A stretch of 48,554 bases of DNA from CAZAMP01 sp964486455 (GTDB lineage: Bacteria > Eisenbacteria > RBG-16-71-46 > CAZAMP01), in the NCBI GenBank assembly GCA_964486455.1, contig CAZAMP010000032.1, positions 1 to 48,554 of the forward strand. Reading direction: 5' to 3'. The notes under the pieces are model-generated. The model ran no database searches. It had not been told where the DNA came from and saw only the letters and a program-made list of their open reading frames with translations. The position numbers and the translations under genes are program-made. Below are positions 1 through 7,877 of the stretch, piece after piece; positions within the stretch are counted from its first letter, which is position 1; each line of letters begins with the position of its first letter.

Positions 1-49
1 GACATGTCACGCAATTAACCGGTGGAATCGTGGACAAACTTTCTGGTCG

Positions 50-340
50 CTACACATCCCGATGGCCCAATAGCTCCTGGATCGTTCGGATGTCATACCC
101 GTCTTCGAGAAGATGTGTCGCGAAAGAGTGACGAAACATGTGACACGACGCGGGCTGCGTTGGGGTACTTCCGTCCGAGTGCATCTGGCATCTCCACGTA
201 ACCCGCTCCCTGCTCAAGGTCGCGCTCGTGCTGCAACCTCTTGCGGCCCAGATGCGACGTCAGCGGACCCACGACCCTCCCCGGCAAGAGGGTGTTCCGG
301 TCCTTCTTCCCTTTCCCACACCTCACGGTGCGATGTCCGT
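50..340 (-). pseudogene. Integron-type tyrosine integrase remnant (IntI-like), frameshifted and truncated
   Basis: Reading the minus strand from about 340 to 150 gives GKGKKDR, then LLPGRVVGPL and HERDLEQGAG, then PDALGRKYPNAAR. The PDAL-x-RKYPNA block is the extra segment that separates integron integrases from ordinary XerC/XerD recombinases. After about 150 the frame changes, and from 142 the strand encodes HMFRHSFATHLLEDG followed by IQELLGHRDV and a stop at 50-52. These are the catalytic H-x-x-R box and the LLGH box. Relative to family members, about 45 residues are missing between the two blocks, the frame is shifted, the N-terminal half is absent, and the stop falls before the catalytic Tyr. 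This is a dead fragment. Its 5' side faces the citrate synthase genes, where cassettes would lie in an integron, but I see no attC-like repeats there. Confidence 0.82.
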
Positions 341-404
341 CGTGCGCCGCCGGACCGGATGCCGAACGTTGGCGCCGAAACACCGCATGCGTTACCGTCC
401 CGCC

Positions 405-1667
405 ATGAGCGAATCGAATCAACCCGATGAAAGCAGCGCCCGCTCCGCGCCCTGCCGCGCGGAACCCCTCGACTGGCCCGTCACATGCCGTGTCGGCCCC
501 GGACTCGACGGCGCGATCGCCACCGAAACGCGAGTGAGCTGTGTGGACGGCGAGACCGCTAGCCTTCGCTATCGCGGCGTCCCCATCGAAGACCTCGCCG
601 GCAGCGTCACGTTCGAGGAGGCCGCCGGTCTACTCATCGAAGACATCCGCCTGAGCTCACCCGAAGAGACGAAACGGGAGTGGCGCGATCGCGTCCGCGC
701 GAGCCGAGAGCTTCCACCCGAAGTCGAAGCGATCGTCCGCTCGCTCCCGAGCGACACGCACCCGACACGGCTTCTCAGAGCCGGCGTTTCGGCGCTCGGA
801 TGTTTCGAGCTTGCCCCAGGTGACGACCTCGCGGGCTCACAACAATGGTCCGACGACCGCATCGTCGGACAGATCACGGCCCTCGCGGCGGCCGTCGCCC
901 GACACCGGCGGGGACAGTCGCCAAAACGCACAGATCCAACGCACTCGCTCGCCGAAGGGTTACTGACTGCCATTCAAGATCAGACGCCTTCGAGCGATGC
1001 CGTCGACACGCTCGACCTCTGCCTCGTCGTCTGCGCCGACCAGGGCATGGATGCGCCGACGTTCACGAGCATGATCGTGGGGAGCTGCGAGGCCGATCCG
1101 TACTACAACGTCGTTGCCGGACTCTCGGCGCTGAGCGGCCCGCGCGTGGGCGGCGCCGCCGAGGCAATCCTCGACGCGATCACGGCGGTCGATGACGAGG
1201 ACGACGCACGGCGGTGGGTGCGGCAAGCCCTGTCAAATGGCCACCCCATCCCGGGTTTCGGTCATCGCGTCTATCGCTCGATCGATCCGAGGGTGGCGAT
1301 TCTTCGGGAGCGCGCCCACACGTTCGCGACCCATGCGTACGCGCCACGCGTCTCCGAGGCCGATCCGACCGCCACATCCGGCGTGAGCGGCGAGGCGCTC
1401 CTGCAAATCGCGCGGGCGGTCGAAGATGAGGCCACGCAACAGCTCGCTCCGAAAGGCATCCACGCGAACGTGAACATCTACGCCTCCGTCCTATTCCACA
1501 TGCTCGGCGCCGAACCGGAACTCGTCCCCTGCCTCATCGCGGCCGGACGAGTGGCCGGGCTGGTCGCAAGGGTCCGCGAATATCTCGGACAGAACCGCAT
1601 CTTCAGGCCGGTGAGCCACTACGTCGGTCCGGCGGAGCGACCGTTCACCCCCCCGGAGGAACGATGA
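405..1667 (+). CDS. Citrate synthase-like protein lacking key catalytic residues
   Basis: A 420-residue protein of the citrate synthase fold: YRGVPIEDLA near the N-terminus, SGPRVGGAAEA, GFGHRVYRSIDPR and NVNIYASVLFHMLG in the family order. In active enzymes the first catalytic His sits in an LHGGA-type motif and the catalytic Asp in an NVD motif. Here the corresponding residues are Val248 (GPRVGG) and Asn357 (NVN). Only the central His287 of FGHRVY remains. It overlaps the next gene, an intact citrate synthase, by four bases (ATGA), so the two are translationally coupled. I infer a non-catalytic or regulatory subunit, possibly of a heteromer. The start at 405 removes an unconserved upstream extension; 387 is an alternative start, and neither has a clear ribosome binding site. 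Confidence 0.85.
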   Translation: MSESNQPDESSARSAPCRAEPLDWPVTCRVGPGLDGAIATETRVSCVDGETASLRYRGVPIEDLAGSVTFEEAAGLLIEDIRLSSPEETKREWRDRVRASRELPPEVEAIVRSLPSDTHPTRLLRAGVSALGCFELAPGDDLAGSQQWSDDRIVGQITALAAAVARHRRGQSPKRTDPTHSLAEGLLTAIQDQTPSSDAVDTLDLCLVVCADQGMDAPTFTSMIVGSCEADPYYNVVAGLSALSGPRVGGAAEAILDAITAVDDEDDARRWVRQALSNGHPIPGFGHRVYRSIDPRVAILRERAHTFATHAYAPRVSEADPTATSGVSGEALLQIARAVEDEATQQLAPKGIHANVNIYASVLFHMLGAEPELVPCLIAAGRVAGLVARVREYLGQNRIFRPVSHYVGPAERPFTPPEER

Positions 1668-2791
1668 TCGGGCGCGGCACAAAGGTCACCACACAAACGA
1701 TCGGGCGCGGGCTCGAAGGACTCGTCGCCGGCGAGAGCCAAATCAGTCGCATCGACGGCACAAAAGGTCGTCTCCGGTATCGCGGCTACGCAATCGAAGA
1801 CCTCGCGGCGTACGTGAGCTTCGAGGAAGTGAGTTATCTCATCCTCCGGGGAGAGCTGCCGGATCGCGACGCGCTTGACGAGTGGAAGCGAAAGCTCGTC
1901 CATTGGCGACGCGCGCCCCGGCCTGCGATCGACGTACTGAAATCGCTTCCGAAGCATGCGCACCCGCTCGCGCAGTTCCGAACCGCGATGTCTATTGCCG
2001 CCTGTCACATCCCCGAAGCGGGCGACACGAGCGAAAGCGCCGAGTGGCGCCGGCCGGCACGGATCCTCGCGTGGACCTCGGATCTTGCGGCGGCCAGCAT
2101 CCGTCACATCCGTGGAGAGAAACCCGTCGCGCCGCGCGACGATCTGGGCTACGCGGCGAACTTCCTCTGGCAGGCGCTGGGACGCGAGCCCGACCCCGAC
2201 GACACGCGCGCGTTCGAGACGTGCCTCATCGTCCACGCGGAACACGGACTTCACGCCGCCGCACTCGCGGCCCTCACCGTCGCATCGACGGGCGCGGATC
2301 TCGGCGGCGCCGTGCTCGCCGGGATGGGCGCTCTCTCCGGAATGCTTCACGGCGGCGCGAGCCAGACCGCGTACGAGATGCTGCGTCAGCTCGACTCCCC
2401 CGCCGACGCCCGCGAATGGGCACGCCGCAAGCTCGAAGAAGGCCACCGCTTCGCCGGCTTCGGGCACCGCGTCTACAAGACGCACGATCCCCGTGTGCGG
2501 TTGCTCGAACCGTACGCTGAGCGACTTCTCGAGCGCTCCGGGCGATCGCAAAGGTGGGACGTCTTCCGCGCCCTTCGCGACGAAGTCGAAGGCGCGCTCG
2601 GCGGGAAAGGGATCTACCTGAACGTCGACGGGATCACGGGGCTCATCTACGAACCGCTCGGACTTCCGGTCGAGTCGTTCTCGATTCCATTCTGTCTCGC
2701 GATTCAAACCGGATGGATGGCCCACTGCCTCGAATACATGCCGGACGGGCGCGTGATCGAACCGGCGAGCGTCTACGTGAGCAGCGATTGA
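1664..2791 (+). CDS. gltA: Citrate synthase (catalytically intact)
   Basis: A 375-residue short-type citrate synthase that condenses acetyl-CoA and oxaloacetate to citrate. All three catalytic positions are present: His229 in MLHGGAS, His268 in GFGHRVYKTHDPR and Asp322 in NVDGITG. The N-terminal YRGYAIEDLA motif and the C-terminal segment with IPFCLAIQTGWMAH are typical of the family. The ATG at 1664 overlaps the stop of the upstream paralogue and is preceded by a strong GGAGGAA site lying inside that paralogue. The pair probably arose by tandem duplication followed by divergence. A 2-methylcitrate synthase activity cannot be excluded from sequence, but no other methylcitrate-cycle gene is nearby. 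The next gene is convergent, 37 bases downstream. Confidence 0.93.
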   Translation: MIGRGTKVTTQTIGRGLEGLVAGESQISRIDGTKGRLRYRGYAIEDLAAYVSFEEVSYLILRGELPDRDALDEWKRKLVHWRRAPRPAIDVLKSLPKHAHPLAQFRTAMSIAACHIPEAGDTSESAEWRRPARILAWTSDLAAASIRHIRGEKPVAPRDDLGYAANFLWQALGREPDPDDTRAFETCLIVHAEHGLHAAALAALTVASTGADLGGAVLAGMGALSGMLHGGASQTAYEMLRQLDSPADAREWARRKLEEGHRFAGFGHRVYKTHDPRVRLLEPYAERLLERSGRSQRWDVFRALRDEVEGALGGKGIYLNVDGITGLIYEPLGLPVESFSIPFCLAIQTGWMAHCLEYMPDGRVIEPASVYVSSD

Positions 2792-2828
2792 GGTTCGGCG
2801 GACGAGGGTCGATGGAAGTGCCGTCCCG

Positions 2829-3671
2829 CTACTCGCCGGCCAGCTCGAGAAGAATGCGCATCAGCTCATTGTAGTTCGCGGGATCACCGAGCTGGTTGTT
2901 TTCCAAGCTGACGTCGTAGATCTCGACGAGCAGGCCCTCATCGTCGAGAATGAACACGTCCCAGCGCTCCGAACCCCACATTGCCCAGACGTTGTCCGCC
3001 TCGGTGTCTTGCAGCCAGGCGAGGTCACGCTGGAAACACATGTCCTCGTTGTCTTCTTCGAAGCCGACCTCGTTGACACCGAGTAGTCGCACCGGCATCG
3101 GTGGATCGATCGCGTTGATCTCCGCTTGCATCCGGTTCAGGTGCCCGAACTGGGCACGGCAGTGACCTCAGGTAGACGCGTAGCCGAAATACCATCCGGT
3201 GATCACGCCGGCATGATCGTGAGGACCGACGAGCTCGCCGTGCGTGTCCGAGGCTTCGTTCACGTCGAGGAGCGCGAAGTCGGGATGTCGAAACGTCACC
3301 GACGCCTCGCCCGTCACGAGATGATGGAACCGACAGGTCGCGCGCACCGTCACGACAGGCGCGCGGGTGATCTTTTCAAACGTTCCACTGACAGGAATCG
3401 CCGGGAAACCGGCCGCGGCGGTGAAGAGCCCGGTTTCCGAGAACGTGCCCCACCCAGCGCCTTCATCGACACTCCAGGTCACCACCTGATCGGCGATGCC
3501 GACAACAGTCGATTCGAACTGGAACGCTTCGCCGCAGCTCAGCGTGACCTCGGTCGGCGCGACGACGACTTCCCGTTCAATACCGGATGGAACCAGGCCC
3601 TCATCGCAGCCCGCTAGCGCAAGCAGGCCGGTCAGCAAGAGAATGGTCGAGCGGAATCGGGAGGCTGTCAT
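2829..3671 (-). CDS. Thioredoxin-like lipoprotein with predicted selenocysteine (UxxC), UGA at 3168-3170 read through
   Basis: Read through one in-frame UGA, this is a 280-residue protein. Residues 1-22 form a lipoprotein signal ending LLALAGC (lipobox Cys22). Residues ~35-120 look like a beta-rich Ig-like domain, and ~130-280 match a redoxin/thioredoxin fold. The UGA is codon 168, and the sequence around it is YAST-U-GHC-RAQFGHL. The stop therefore replaces the first Cys of a CxxC redox motif, and Cys171 is the resolving residue. The frame is open on both sides for the full domain length, with no other disruption. A hairpin follows the UGA directly (separate entry). An AAGGA site precedes the ATG. 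A default gene caller would split this into a 167-residue lipoprotein and a 100-residue fragment starting at 3131. A nonsense mutation is the alternative, but its exact position at the redox Cys makes that unlikely. No sel genes lie in the window. Confidence 0.85.
3132..3167 (-). promoter_or_regulatory. Candidate bacterial SECIS hairpin
   Basis: On the minus-strand message, immediately after the in-frame UGA, the inner stem GUGCCC (3157-3152) pairs perfectly with GGGCAC (3146-3141) around the loop AGUUC. GGUCA at the start pairs with UGAACC at the end, with one bulged A. The loop begins 17 nucleotides after the UGA and contains GU. Spacing and loop match what is known of bacterial SECIS elements, which sit just downstream of the Sec codon within the coding region. 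Confidence 0.65.
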
Positions 3672-3736
3672 GGCAGATCCTTCGGATGCATGATCGTGTT
3701 GCCCGGCGGTTCTTGGGGTGGGAAATCTCGCGAAGG

Positions 3737-4252
3737 TTACCCCGTCCCCAGCACTTCGTCGTGGATGTATTTTACCATGGTCTTGAGCGAAATGAACCCA
3801 AGCGGACGGTCTCCACGAACGATTGGGATGTGACGGAATCCTTCTTCGGAGATCAAACTGATGGCGTACGCTGGCGGATCTTCTTCTCTGAGCGAGTAGA
3901 TCTCTTTCGTCATGATTTCGAAGAGATTGACCGTCGTCGGATCCAGATTGTTCTTCGCGATCTTCACGACGATGTCACGCTCGGTCACGATCCCCACGAT
4001 CCAAGTGCCGTCACACACGAGCACACCACCGTAGTCGTTGGCGCGCATGAGTCGAATGGCGTCTGCGACCGTCGTGGTGGGATCGGCTTTGACCAGCGGT
4101 GAGAGCGGCAAGTCACCGACACGTTCGTCCAGGAGCTTGCCTCTGAAATCCTCCTGCGCCTCGGGGAGATCCAGCCCGGCGAGATCAGTGCCGCACGCCC
4201 GGCAAAGCTCCTCACCGGGTATGTTTTCGTTCCCGCAGTTGGGGCAACGCAT
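3737..4252 (-). CDS. CBS-domain protein with N-terminal zinc ribbon
   Basis: A 171-residue protein. Residues 1-20 hold a zinc-ribbon pattern, CPNCGNENIPGEELCRACG (two CxxC pairs). Two CBS motifs follow (about 45-105 and 110-165), with GIVTERDIV and FRHIPIV...GFISLKTMV ends typical of adenosyl-nucleotide-binding Bateman modules. It lies one base downstream of a second CBS protein and is certainly co-transcribed with it. Stand-alone CBS pairs usually sense AMP, ATP or SAM and act on a partner protein, but the partner is not identifiable here. The zinc ribbon may mediate dimerisation or a protein or nucleic-acid contact; that is inference. Confidence 0.85.
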   Translation of the reverse strand: MRCPNCGNENIPGEELCRACGTDLAGLDLPEAQEDFRGKLLDERVGDLPLSPLVKADPTTTVADAIRLMRANDYGGVLVCDGTWIVGIVTERDIVVKIAKNNLDPTTVNLFEIMTKEIYSLREEDPPAYAISLISEEGFRHIPIVRGDRPLGFISLKTMVKYIHDEVLGTG

Positions 4253-4253
4253 C

Positions 4254-4727
4254 TCAGCCCCCCTCGCAGCGAAGCATCCGCTGATGCAGATCGGGCGGCA
4301 GGTTCAACACCGCTTTGGGATAGTGCTCCGCGATGAAGACAAGGATATCCCGCGCCGAGATGAGGCCCACAGGCCTATCGTTCGTGTCGAGCAGACACAT
4401 GTGGCGGTGTCCCTCCTTCACCATGCTGCGAAGCGCGCACGCCAGACACTCATCGGCCCGAACGGACTTGGGATTGGGTGTCATCAGCTCCGAGATGGGC
4501 GTGGAAGGATCGACGCGCTCGAGGATCACGCGATTGAGAACATCCCGTTCGGTGAATATCCCGACCGGCGTATCTCCCTCGCAAATCACGACCGCGCAAC
4601 GTCCCTGAGCCTCGAAATGCCCATAGATCTCGCTGAGCGGTGTGGATGGAGATGCCGGTCGAACGTCCGGGAGTCGGATCTCCCGGATCTTCACCTTCTC
4701 CAGGATCTCTTCAATGGGACGCGCCAT
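4254..4727 (-). CDS. CBS-domain protein (tandem CBS pair)
   Basis: A 157-residue protein made almost entirely of two CBS motifs, the first ending in VGIFTERDVLNRV and the second with GHRHMCLLDTNDRPVGLISARDIL. It is the first gene of a two-gene operon with the zinc-ribbon CBS protein; only one base separates them. A sigma70-like promoter lies directly upstream and implies a very short leader. The role is probably a cytosolic nucleotide-responsive regulator. The target is unknown. Confidence 0.85.
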   Translation of the reverse strand: MARPIEEILEKVKIREIRLPDVRPASPSTPLSEIYGHFEAQGRCAVVICEGDTPVGIFTERDVLNRVILERVDPSTPISELMTPNPKSVRADECLACALRSMVKEGHRHMCLLDTNDRPVGLISARDILVFIAEHYPKAVLNLPPDLHQRMLRCEGG

Positions 4728-4736
4728 GGTGAACTC

Positions 4737-4764
4737 ATTCTATCCAAGGACCGGCGATCTACAA
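4737..4764 (-). promoter_or_regulatory. Sigma70-like promoter of the CBS operon
   Basis: On the minus strand TTGTAG (4764-4759), a 16-base spacer and TAGAAT (4742-4737) form a good promoter in an AT-rich pocket. The predicted transcription start falls within a few bases of the ATG at 4727, so the message may be nearly leaderless. No good ribosome binding site precedes that ATG, which agrees with this. Confidence 0.5.
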
Positions 4765-4833
4765 AAAGAATTTTGCGGTCATTTTGTATGGAAAGTTGCA
4801 GAATCCCGCTCCTGCCTCCGAAACCGTGGCAGG

Positions 4834-5280
4834 CTAGTCGTCGCGGCTCCCGCGCTTGCTCAAGTAGAGAATATCGCGCCCCGGCTCATAGCCCGTCTCA
4901 CGAAAGAGCGCAATCGAGGCCTCGTTCTCTTCTTCGATCAGCGCGGCGATCACGCGGATTCCATCGCTCCGAAGCCGCTCTTCGGCGGCCGCGATGAGCG
5001 CGCGGCCATGCCCGTGCCGCCTGTGCACCGCATCCACCGCGAGTCGGTTGATCCAGCCCTTCCGGCCGTCATGCGACGCGACCACAACCCCGATCAGGTG
5101 ACCTGCTACCTTCAACCCGAGCACGGTCTGGACGCCGGTTGCGAGCTGCGCGGCCATCGCGTCCCGACTGTCCCTTCCCCGCGGTCGGAGCGAGGTCAAC
5201 CCCGCCTCTCGCCAGAGTGCCATGATCGCATCGTACTCTTCGATGCCGAGTGTGCGGATCGTCTCGCCGCAGCGACTCAT
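4834..5280 (-). CDS. GNAT-family N-acetyltransferase
   Basis: A 148-residue GCN5-related acetyltransferase. The acetyl-CoA-binding segment is visible as INRLAVDAVHRRHGHGRALI (R-x-x-G-x-G/A type), followed by the beta5/alpha4 segment NEASIALFRETGYEPG with the usual Tyr. The ATG at 5280 overlaps the stop of the upstream antiporter gene (ATGA), so they form a coupled pair; I chose this start because the upstream sequence in frame has no GNAT homology. The substrate is unknown. The RimI-like layout could mean protein N-terminal acetylation, or modification of a small amine. Confidence 0.88.
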   Translation of the reverse strand: MSRCGETIRTLGIEEYDAIMALWREAGLTSLRPRGRDSRDAMAAQLATGVQTVLGLKVAGHLIGVVVASHDGRKGWINRLAVDAVHRRHGHGRALIAAAEERLRSDGIRVIAALIEEENEASIALFRETGYEPGRDILYLSKRGSRDD

Positions 5281-6551
5281 CCCTCCTCCCGGAGAACACT
5301 TAACCGCTGGACGAGCCGACCGACGGTAAGGCCCTGAACAACCAACGTGAAGAGAACGACGACATACGTGCAGACGAGTAGCACGTTTCGCTCGGGGAAA
5401 TCGGGAAGCGACATCACGAGGGCAACCGAAATGCCTCCGCGGAGCCCGCTCCATGTGAGCACTCGGATCACACCGGGTGAGTACTGAATGAAGCGCCTCA
5501 AGAACGAAATCGGGATCGACACGCTCACGAATCGCGCGAGCAGAACCACGGGGATCAACAGACCTGCCGCGATGAAGTACTCGCCCACGATCGGAATGGT
5601 GACGACCTCGAAACCGATCAGAAGGAACAGCACGGCGTTCAGCATCTCGTCGATGAGCCGCCAGAACTTCTCCAGATACTCGATCGTCTCCTCGCTCATC
5701 GCGAGTGCCCGTCCCCGGTTTCCGATGAGAAGCCCCGCCACGACCACGGCGATCGGTCCCGAGATATGAAGCGCCCACGCGATCGAGTACGTGCCCATCG
5801 CGAGCGCCAAAGTCATCGTGACCTCGACCTGATAGTCGTCGACCGCGTGGAGCCCTCGGTACGCGATGTAGCCCGTGACCAAGCCCAGCGCAGCGCCGCC
5901 TAGCGCTTCGCGCACGAAGAGGAGCACGATCCCACTCAGGCCGGCCACGTGATGTCCGTCGCCGTGACCGGCACCGATCCCGCTCGCCGCGAGAATCACC
6001 GTGAACACGACAACGCCGACACCGTCATTGAAGAGCGACTCACCCGCGATCTTCGCCTCGAGGAGCTTCGGCGCGCGGGCGGTCCGGAGCATTCCGATCA
6101 CCGCCACGGGGTCGGTCGGCGAGATGAGCGCCCCGAAGAGCAGGCACCCTGTGAACGAAACGGTGAGCCCGAGAAACCCGAACAAGAGATAGGAAAGCCC
6201 CGCGATGATCGCGGTCGATATGAGAAGCCCGATCGTGGCCAGGCTGCCGATGCTCCACTTGCGTTGCGCGAGATAGCCCAGATCGGCGTGAAGCGCGCCT
6301 GCGAAGAGCAGAAAGCTCAGCATCCCGTGCATCAATGCTTCGTTGAAATCGATGCCGGCGACGTAGCGCTTGAGCGGCTCCGCGATCCCCAGCCCCGGAA
6401 ACAGACGATCGGCGATCAGCACCGCGACCGAGCTCGCGAGCGCGATCAACATGAGCCCGATCGTTTGCGGAAGCTTGAGGAAACGATAGTTCAGGTAGGC
6501 GAATATGGCCGCCACACAGACCAGCACGGCCGCTACGTCGAAGATCGACAT
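5277..6551 (-). CDS. nhaP: Na+/H+ antiporter, NhaP/CPA1 type
   Basis: A 424-residue polytopic inner-membrane protein with about 11-12 hydrophobic segments. The family signatures are clear: SPTDPVAVIG in the middle third and the ion-binding ESLFNDGVGVVVF that holds the conserved Asn-Asp pair. GLRGGISVALVMSLP near the C-terminus is also typical of CPA1 exchangers. It would exchange cytosolic Na+ (or K+) for protons and serve pH and sodium homeostasis. A GAGG site precedes the ATG. It is divergent from hpd across a 123-base intergenic region and coupled to the downstream GNAT gene. There is no large cytosolic C-terminal domain, so it resembles the short bacterial NhaP type. Confidence 0.92.
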   Translation of the reverse strand: MSIFDVAAVLVCVAAIFAYLNYRFLKLPQTIGLMLIALASSVAVLIADRLFPGLGIAEPLKRYVAGIDFNEALMHGMLSFLLFAGALHADLGYLAQRKWSIGSLATIGLLISTAIIAGLSYLLFGFLGLTVSFTGCLLFGALISPTDPVAVIGMLRTARAPKLLEAKIAGESLFNDGVGVVVFTVILAASGIGAGHGDGHHVAGLSGIVLLFVREALGGAALGLVTGYIAYRGLHAVDDYQVEVTMTLALAMGTYSIAWALHISGPIAVVVAGLLIGNRGRALAMSEETIEYLEKFWRLIDEMLNAVLFLLIGFEVVTIPIVGEYFIAAGLLIPVVLLARFVSVSIPISFLRRFIQYSPGVIRVLTWSGLRGGISVALVMSLPDFPERNVLLVCTYVVVLFTLVVQGLTVGRLVQRLSVLREEG

Positions 6552-6589
6552 CGAAAACCTCGCCGTTCGGGAGTTTCGAAACCCATGAC

Positions 6590-6618
6590 TTGCGTATTCC
6601 CGTCCGACGTGTCACTAT
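6590..6618 (+). promoter_or_regulatory. Possible promoter of hpd
   Basis: TTGCGT (6590-6595), a 17-base spacer and CACTAT (6613-6618) precede hpd in the divergent intergenic region. The match is moderate. An overlapping minus-strand promoter for the antiporter must also lie in these 120 bases. Confidence 0.3.
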
Positions 6619-6674
6619 ACCGCCCACGTATCTTTGAACCTACCCCGATCTGATTCCCATGCGGAGGTAATCCA

Positions 6675-7709
6675 TTGAGTTCCGACAACCCTATTGGTCT
6701 CGACGGCATCGAGTTCGTCGAGTTCGCCGGCCCCGAGCCCGACCGGCTGGACGCCCTCTTCACCGCCTTCGGCTTCTCGCGCCTGAAGAAGCATCGCACC
6801 CAGGACGTCACATACTATCGCCAGAACGACATCCACTTCCTCTTGAACCGTGAGCCCGGCTCGTTCGCGGAAAACTTTCAGGGCCACCACGGGCCCTCGA
6901 TCCCGTCGATGGGATGGCGTGTCAAGGACGCGGTCGCGGCCTTCACCGAGGCCGTGAAACGAGGAGCCAAGCCGTACGACGGATCGGCCGGCTTGTTCGA
7001 TGTACCGGCGATCTACGGCATCGGCGATTCGCTCATCTACTTCGTGGATCGATACGGCTCAGGCGGCACGCTCTACGACACCGAGTTCACCGATCTCGAC
7101 TCACCGTTTCAGGTCGATGACTGCGGCTTCACGGCGATCGATCACCTCACGAACAACGTCTTCAAGGGCACGATGGAGAAGTGGAGCGAGTTCTACAAAG
7201 GTGTCTTCGGCTTCACGGAGGTGCGCTACTTCGACATCCGTGGCATCAAGACCGGTCTGACCTCGTACGCGCTCCGCTCGCCGTGCGGCAAGTTCTGCAT
7301 CCCCATTAACGAGGGCAACGAAAAGAAGTCGCAGATCGAGGAGTACCTGCGGGAGTACAAGGGCCCTGGAATCCAGCATCTCGCGTTCTTGAGCGACGAC
7401 CTTCTCGCGAGCCTCGATCGGCTCTCCGGCACCGATATCGAGACGCTCGACATCGATGCGGACTACTACGATGAAGTGTTCGAGCGCGTACCCAACGTGA
7501 CCGAGGAGAAGGATCGGATCCAGAAACACAAGGTTCTCGTCGACGGCGATGAGGCCGGCTATCTGCTTCAGATCTTCACCAAGAACATCATCGGTCCGAT
7601 CTTCATCGAGATGATCCAGCGAAAGAAACACATGGGATTCGGGGAAGGTAACTTCTCCGCGCTCTTCCGCTCGATCGAGCGAGATCAGGAAAAGCGCGGC
7701 GTCCTCTAG
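6675..7709 (+). CDS. hpd: 4-hydroxyphenylpyruvate dioxygenase
   Basis: A 344-residue non-haem Fe(II) enzyme of the vicinal-oxygen-chelate fold that converts 4-hydroxyphenylpyruvate to homogentisate in tyrosine catabolism, or for plastoquinone or tocopherol-type quinones. The C-terminal half carries the iron triad: His157 in AIDHLTNNV, His235 in GIQHLAF and Glu312 in IFIEMIQRK. The N-terminal half is the degenerate first VOC domain. The start is TTG at 6675, chosen because GGAGGT at 6663-6668 is correctly spaced and no ATG or GTG fits. No homogentisate dioxygenase gene is in the window, so the rest of the pathway must be elsewhere. Hydroxymandelate synthase is a close relative, but the general sequence favours HPPD. 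Confidence 0.93.
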   Translation: MSSDNPIGLDGIEFVEFAGPEPDRLDALFTAFGFSRLKKHRTQDVTYYRQNDIHFLLNREPGSFAENFQGHHGPSIPSMGWRVKDAVAAFTEAVKRGAKPYDGSAGLFDVPAIYGIGDSLIYFVDRYGSGGTLYDTEFTDLDSPFQVDDCGFTAIDHLTNNVFKGTMEKWSEFYKGVFGFTEVRYFDIRGIKTGLTSYALRSPCGKFCIPINEGNEKKSQIEEYLREYKGPGIQHLAFLSDDLLASLDRLSGTDIETLDIDADYYDEVFERVPNVTEEKDRIQKHKVLVDGDEAGYLLQIFTKNIIGPIFIEMIQRKKHMGFGEGNFSALFRSIERDQEKRGVL

Positions 7710-7753
7710 CCGGTAGCTCCCTCCCGCCCGAAGGGCCGGCGCCCCCCACCCAA

Positions 7754-7791
7754 CTCTCGTGGGCCGTTTGACGGGAAACGGCCCGCGAGAG
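7754..7791 (+). terminator. Very strong hairpin after hpd
   Basis: CTCTCGTGGGCCGTTT (7754-7769) pairs with AAACGGCCCGCGAGAG (7776-7791), 16 pairs with one G-T wobble around a 6-base loop. No U-run follows, so it may act as a Rho-dependent end, an RNA-stabilising hairpin or a bidirectional barrier rather than a classical intrinsic terminator. Confidence 0.6.
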
Positions 7792-7877
7792 TACACTATC
7801 TACTTGTAACCCAACAGCTTCAGACCTCCAGGAGGTCGCGCGATCCCGGTCGACACCACCAGAGAGGGGGCTCTAGC

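Noticed and set aside
341..404. Integron cassettes or attC sites between the integrase remnant and the citrate synthase genes
   Set aside because: Looked for core-site and hairpin patterns; none seen.
1619..2725. Long minus-strand open frame opposite the intact citrate synthase gene
   Set aside because: High-GC antisense shadow; the plus-strand protein has all catalytic motifs and a ribosome binding site.
2829..3131. Separate 100-residue protein starting at 3131
   Set aside because: It is the C-terminal part of the redoxin domain and is in frame with the upstream lipoprotein through the UGA; its ATG has no ribosome binding site of its own.
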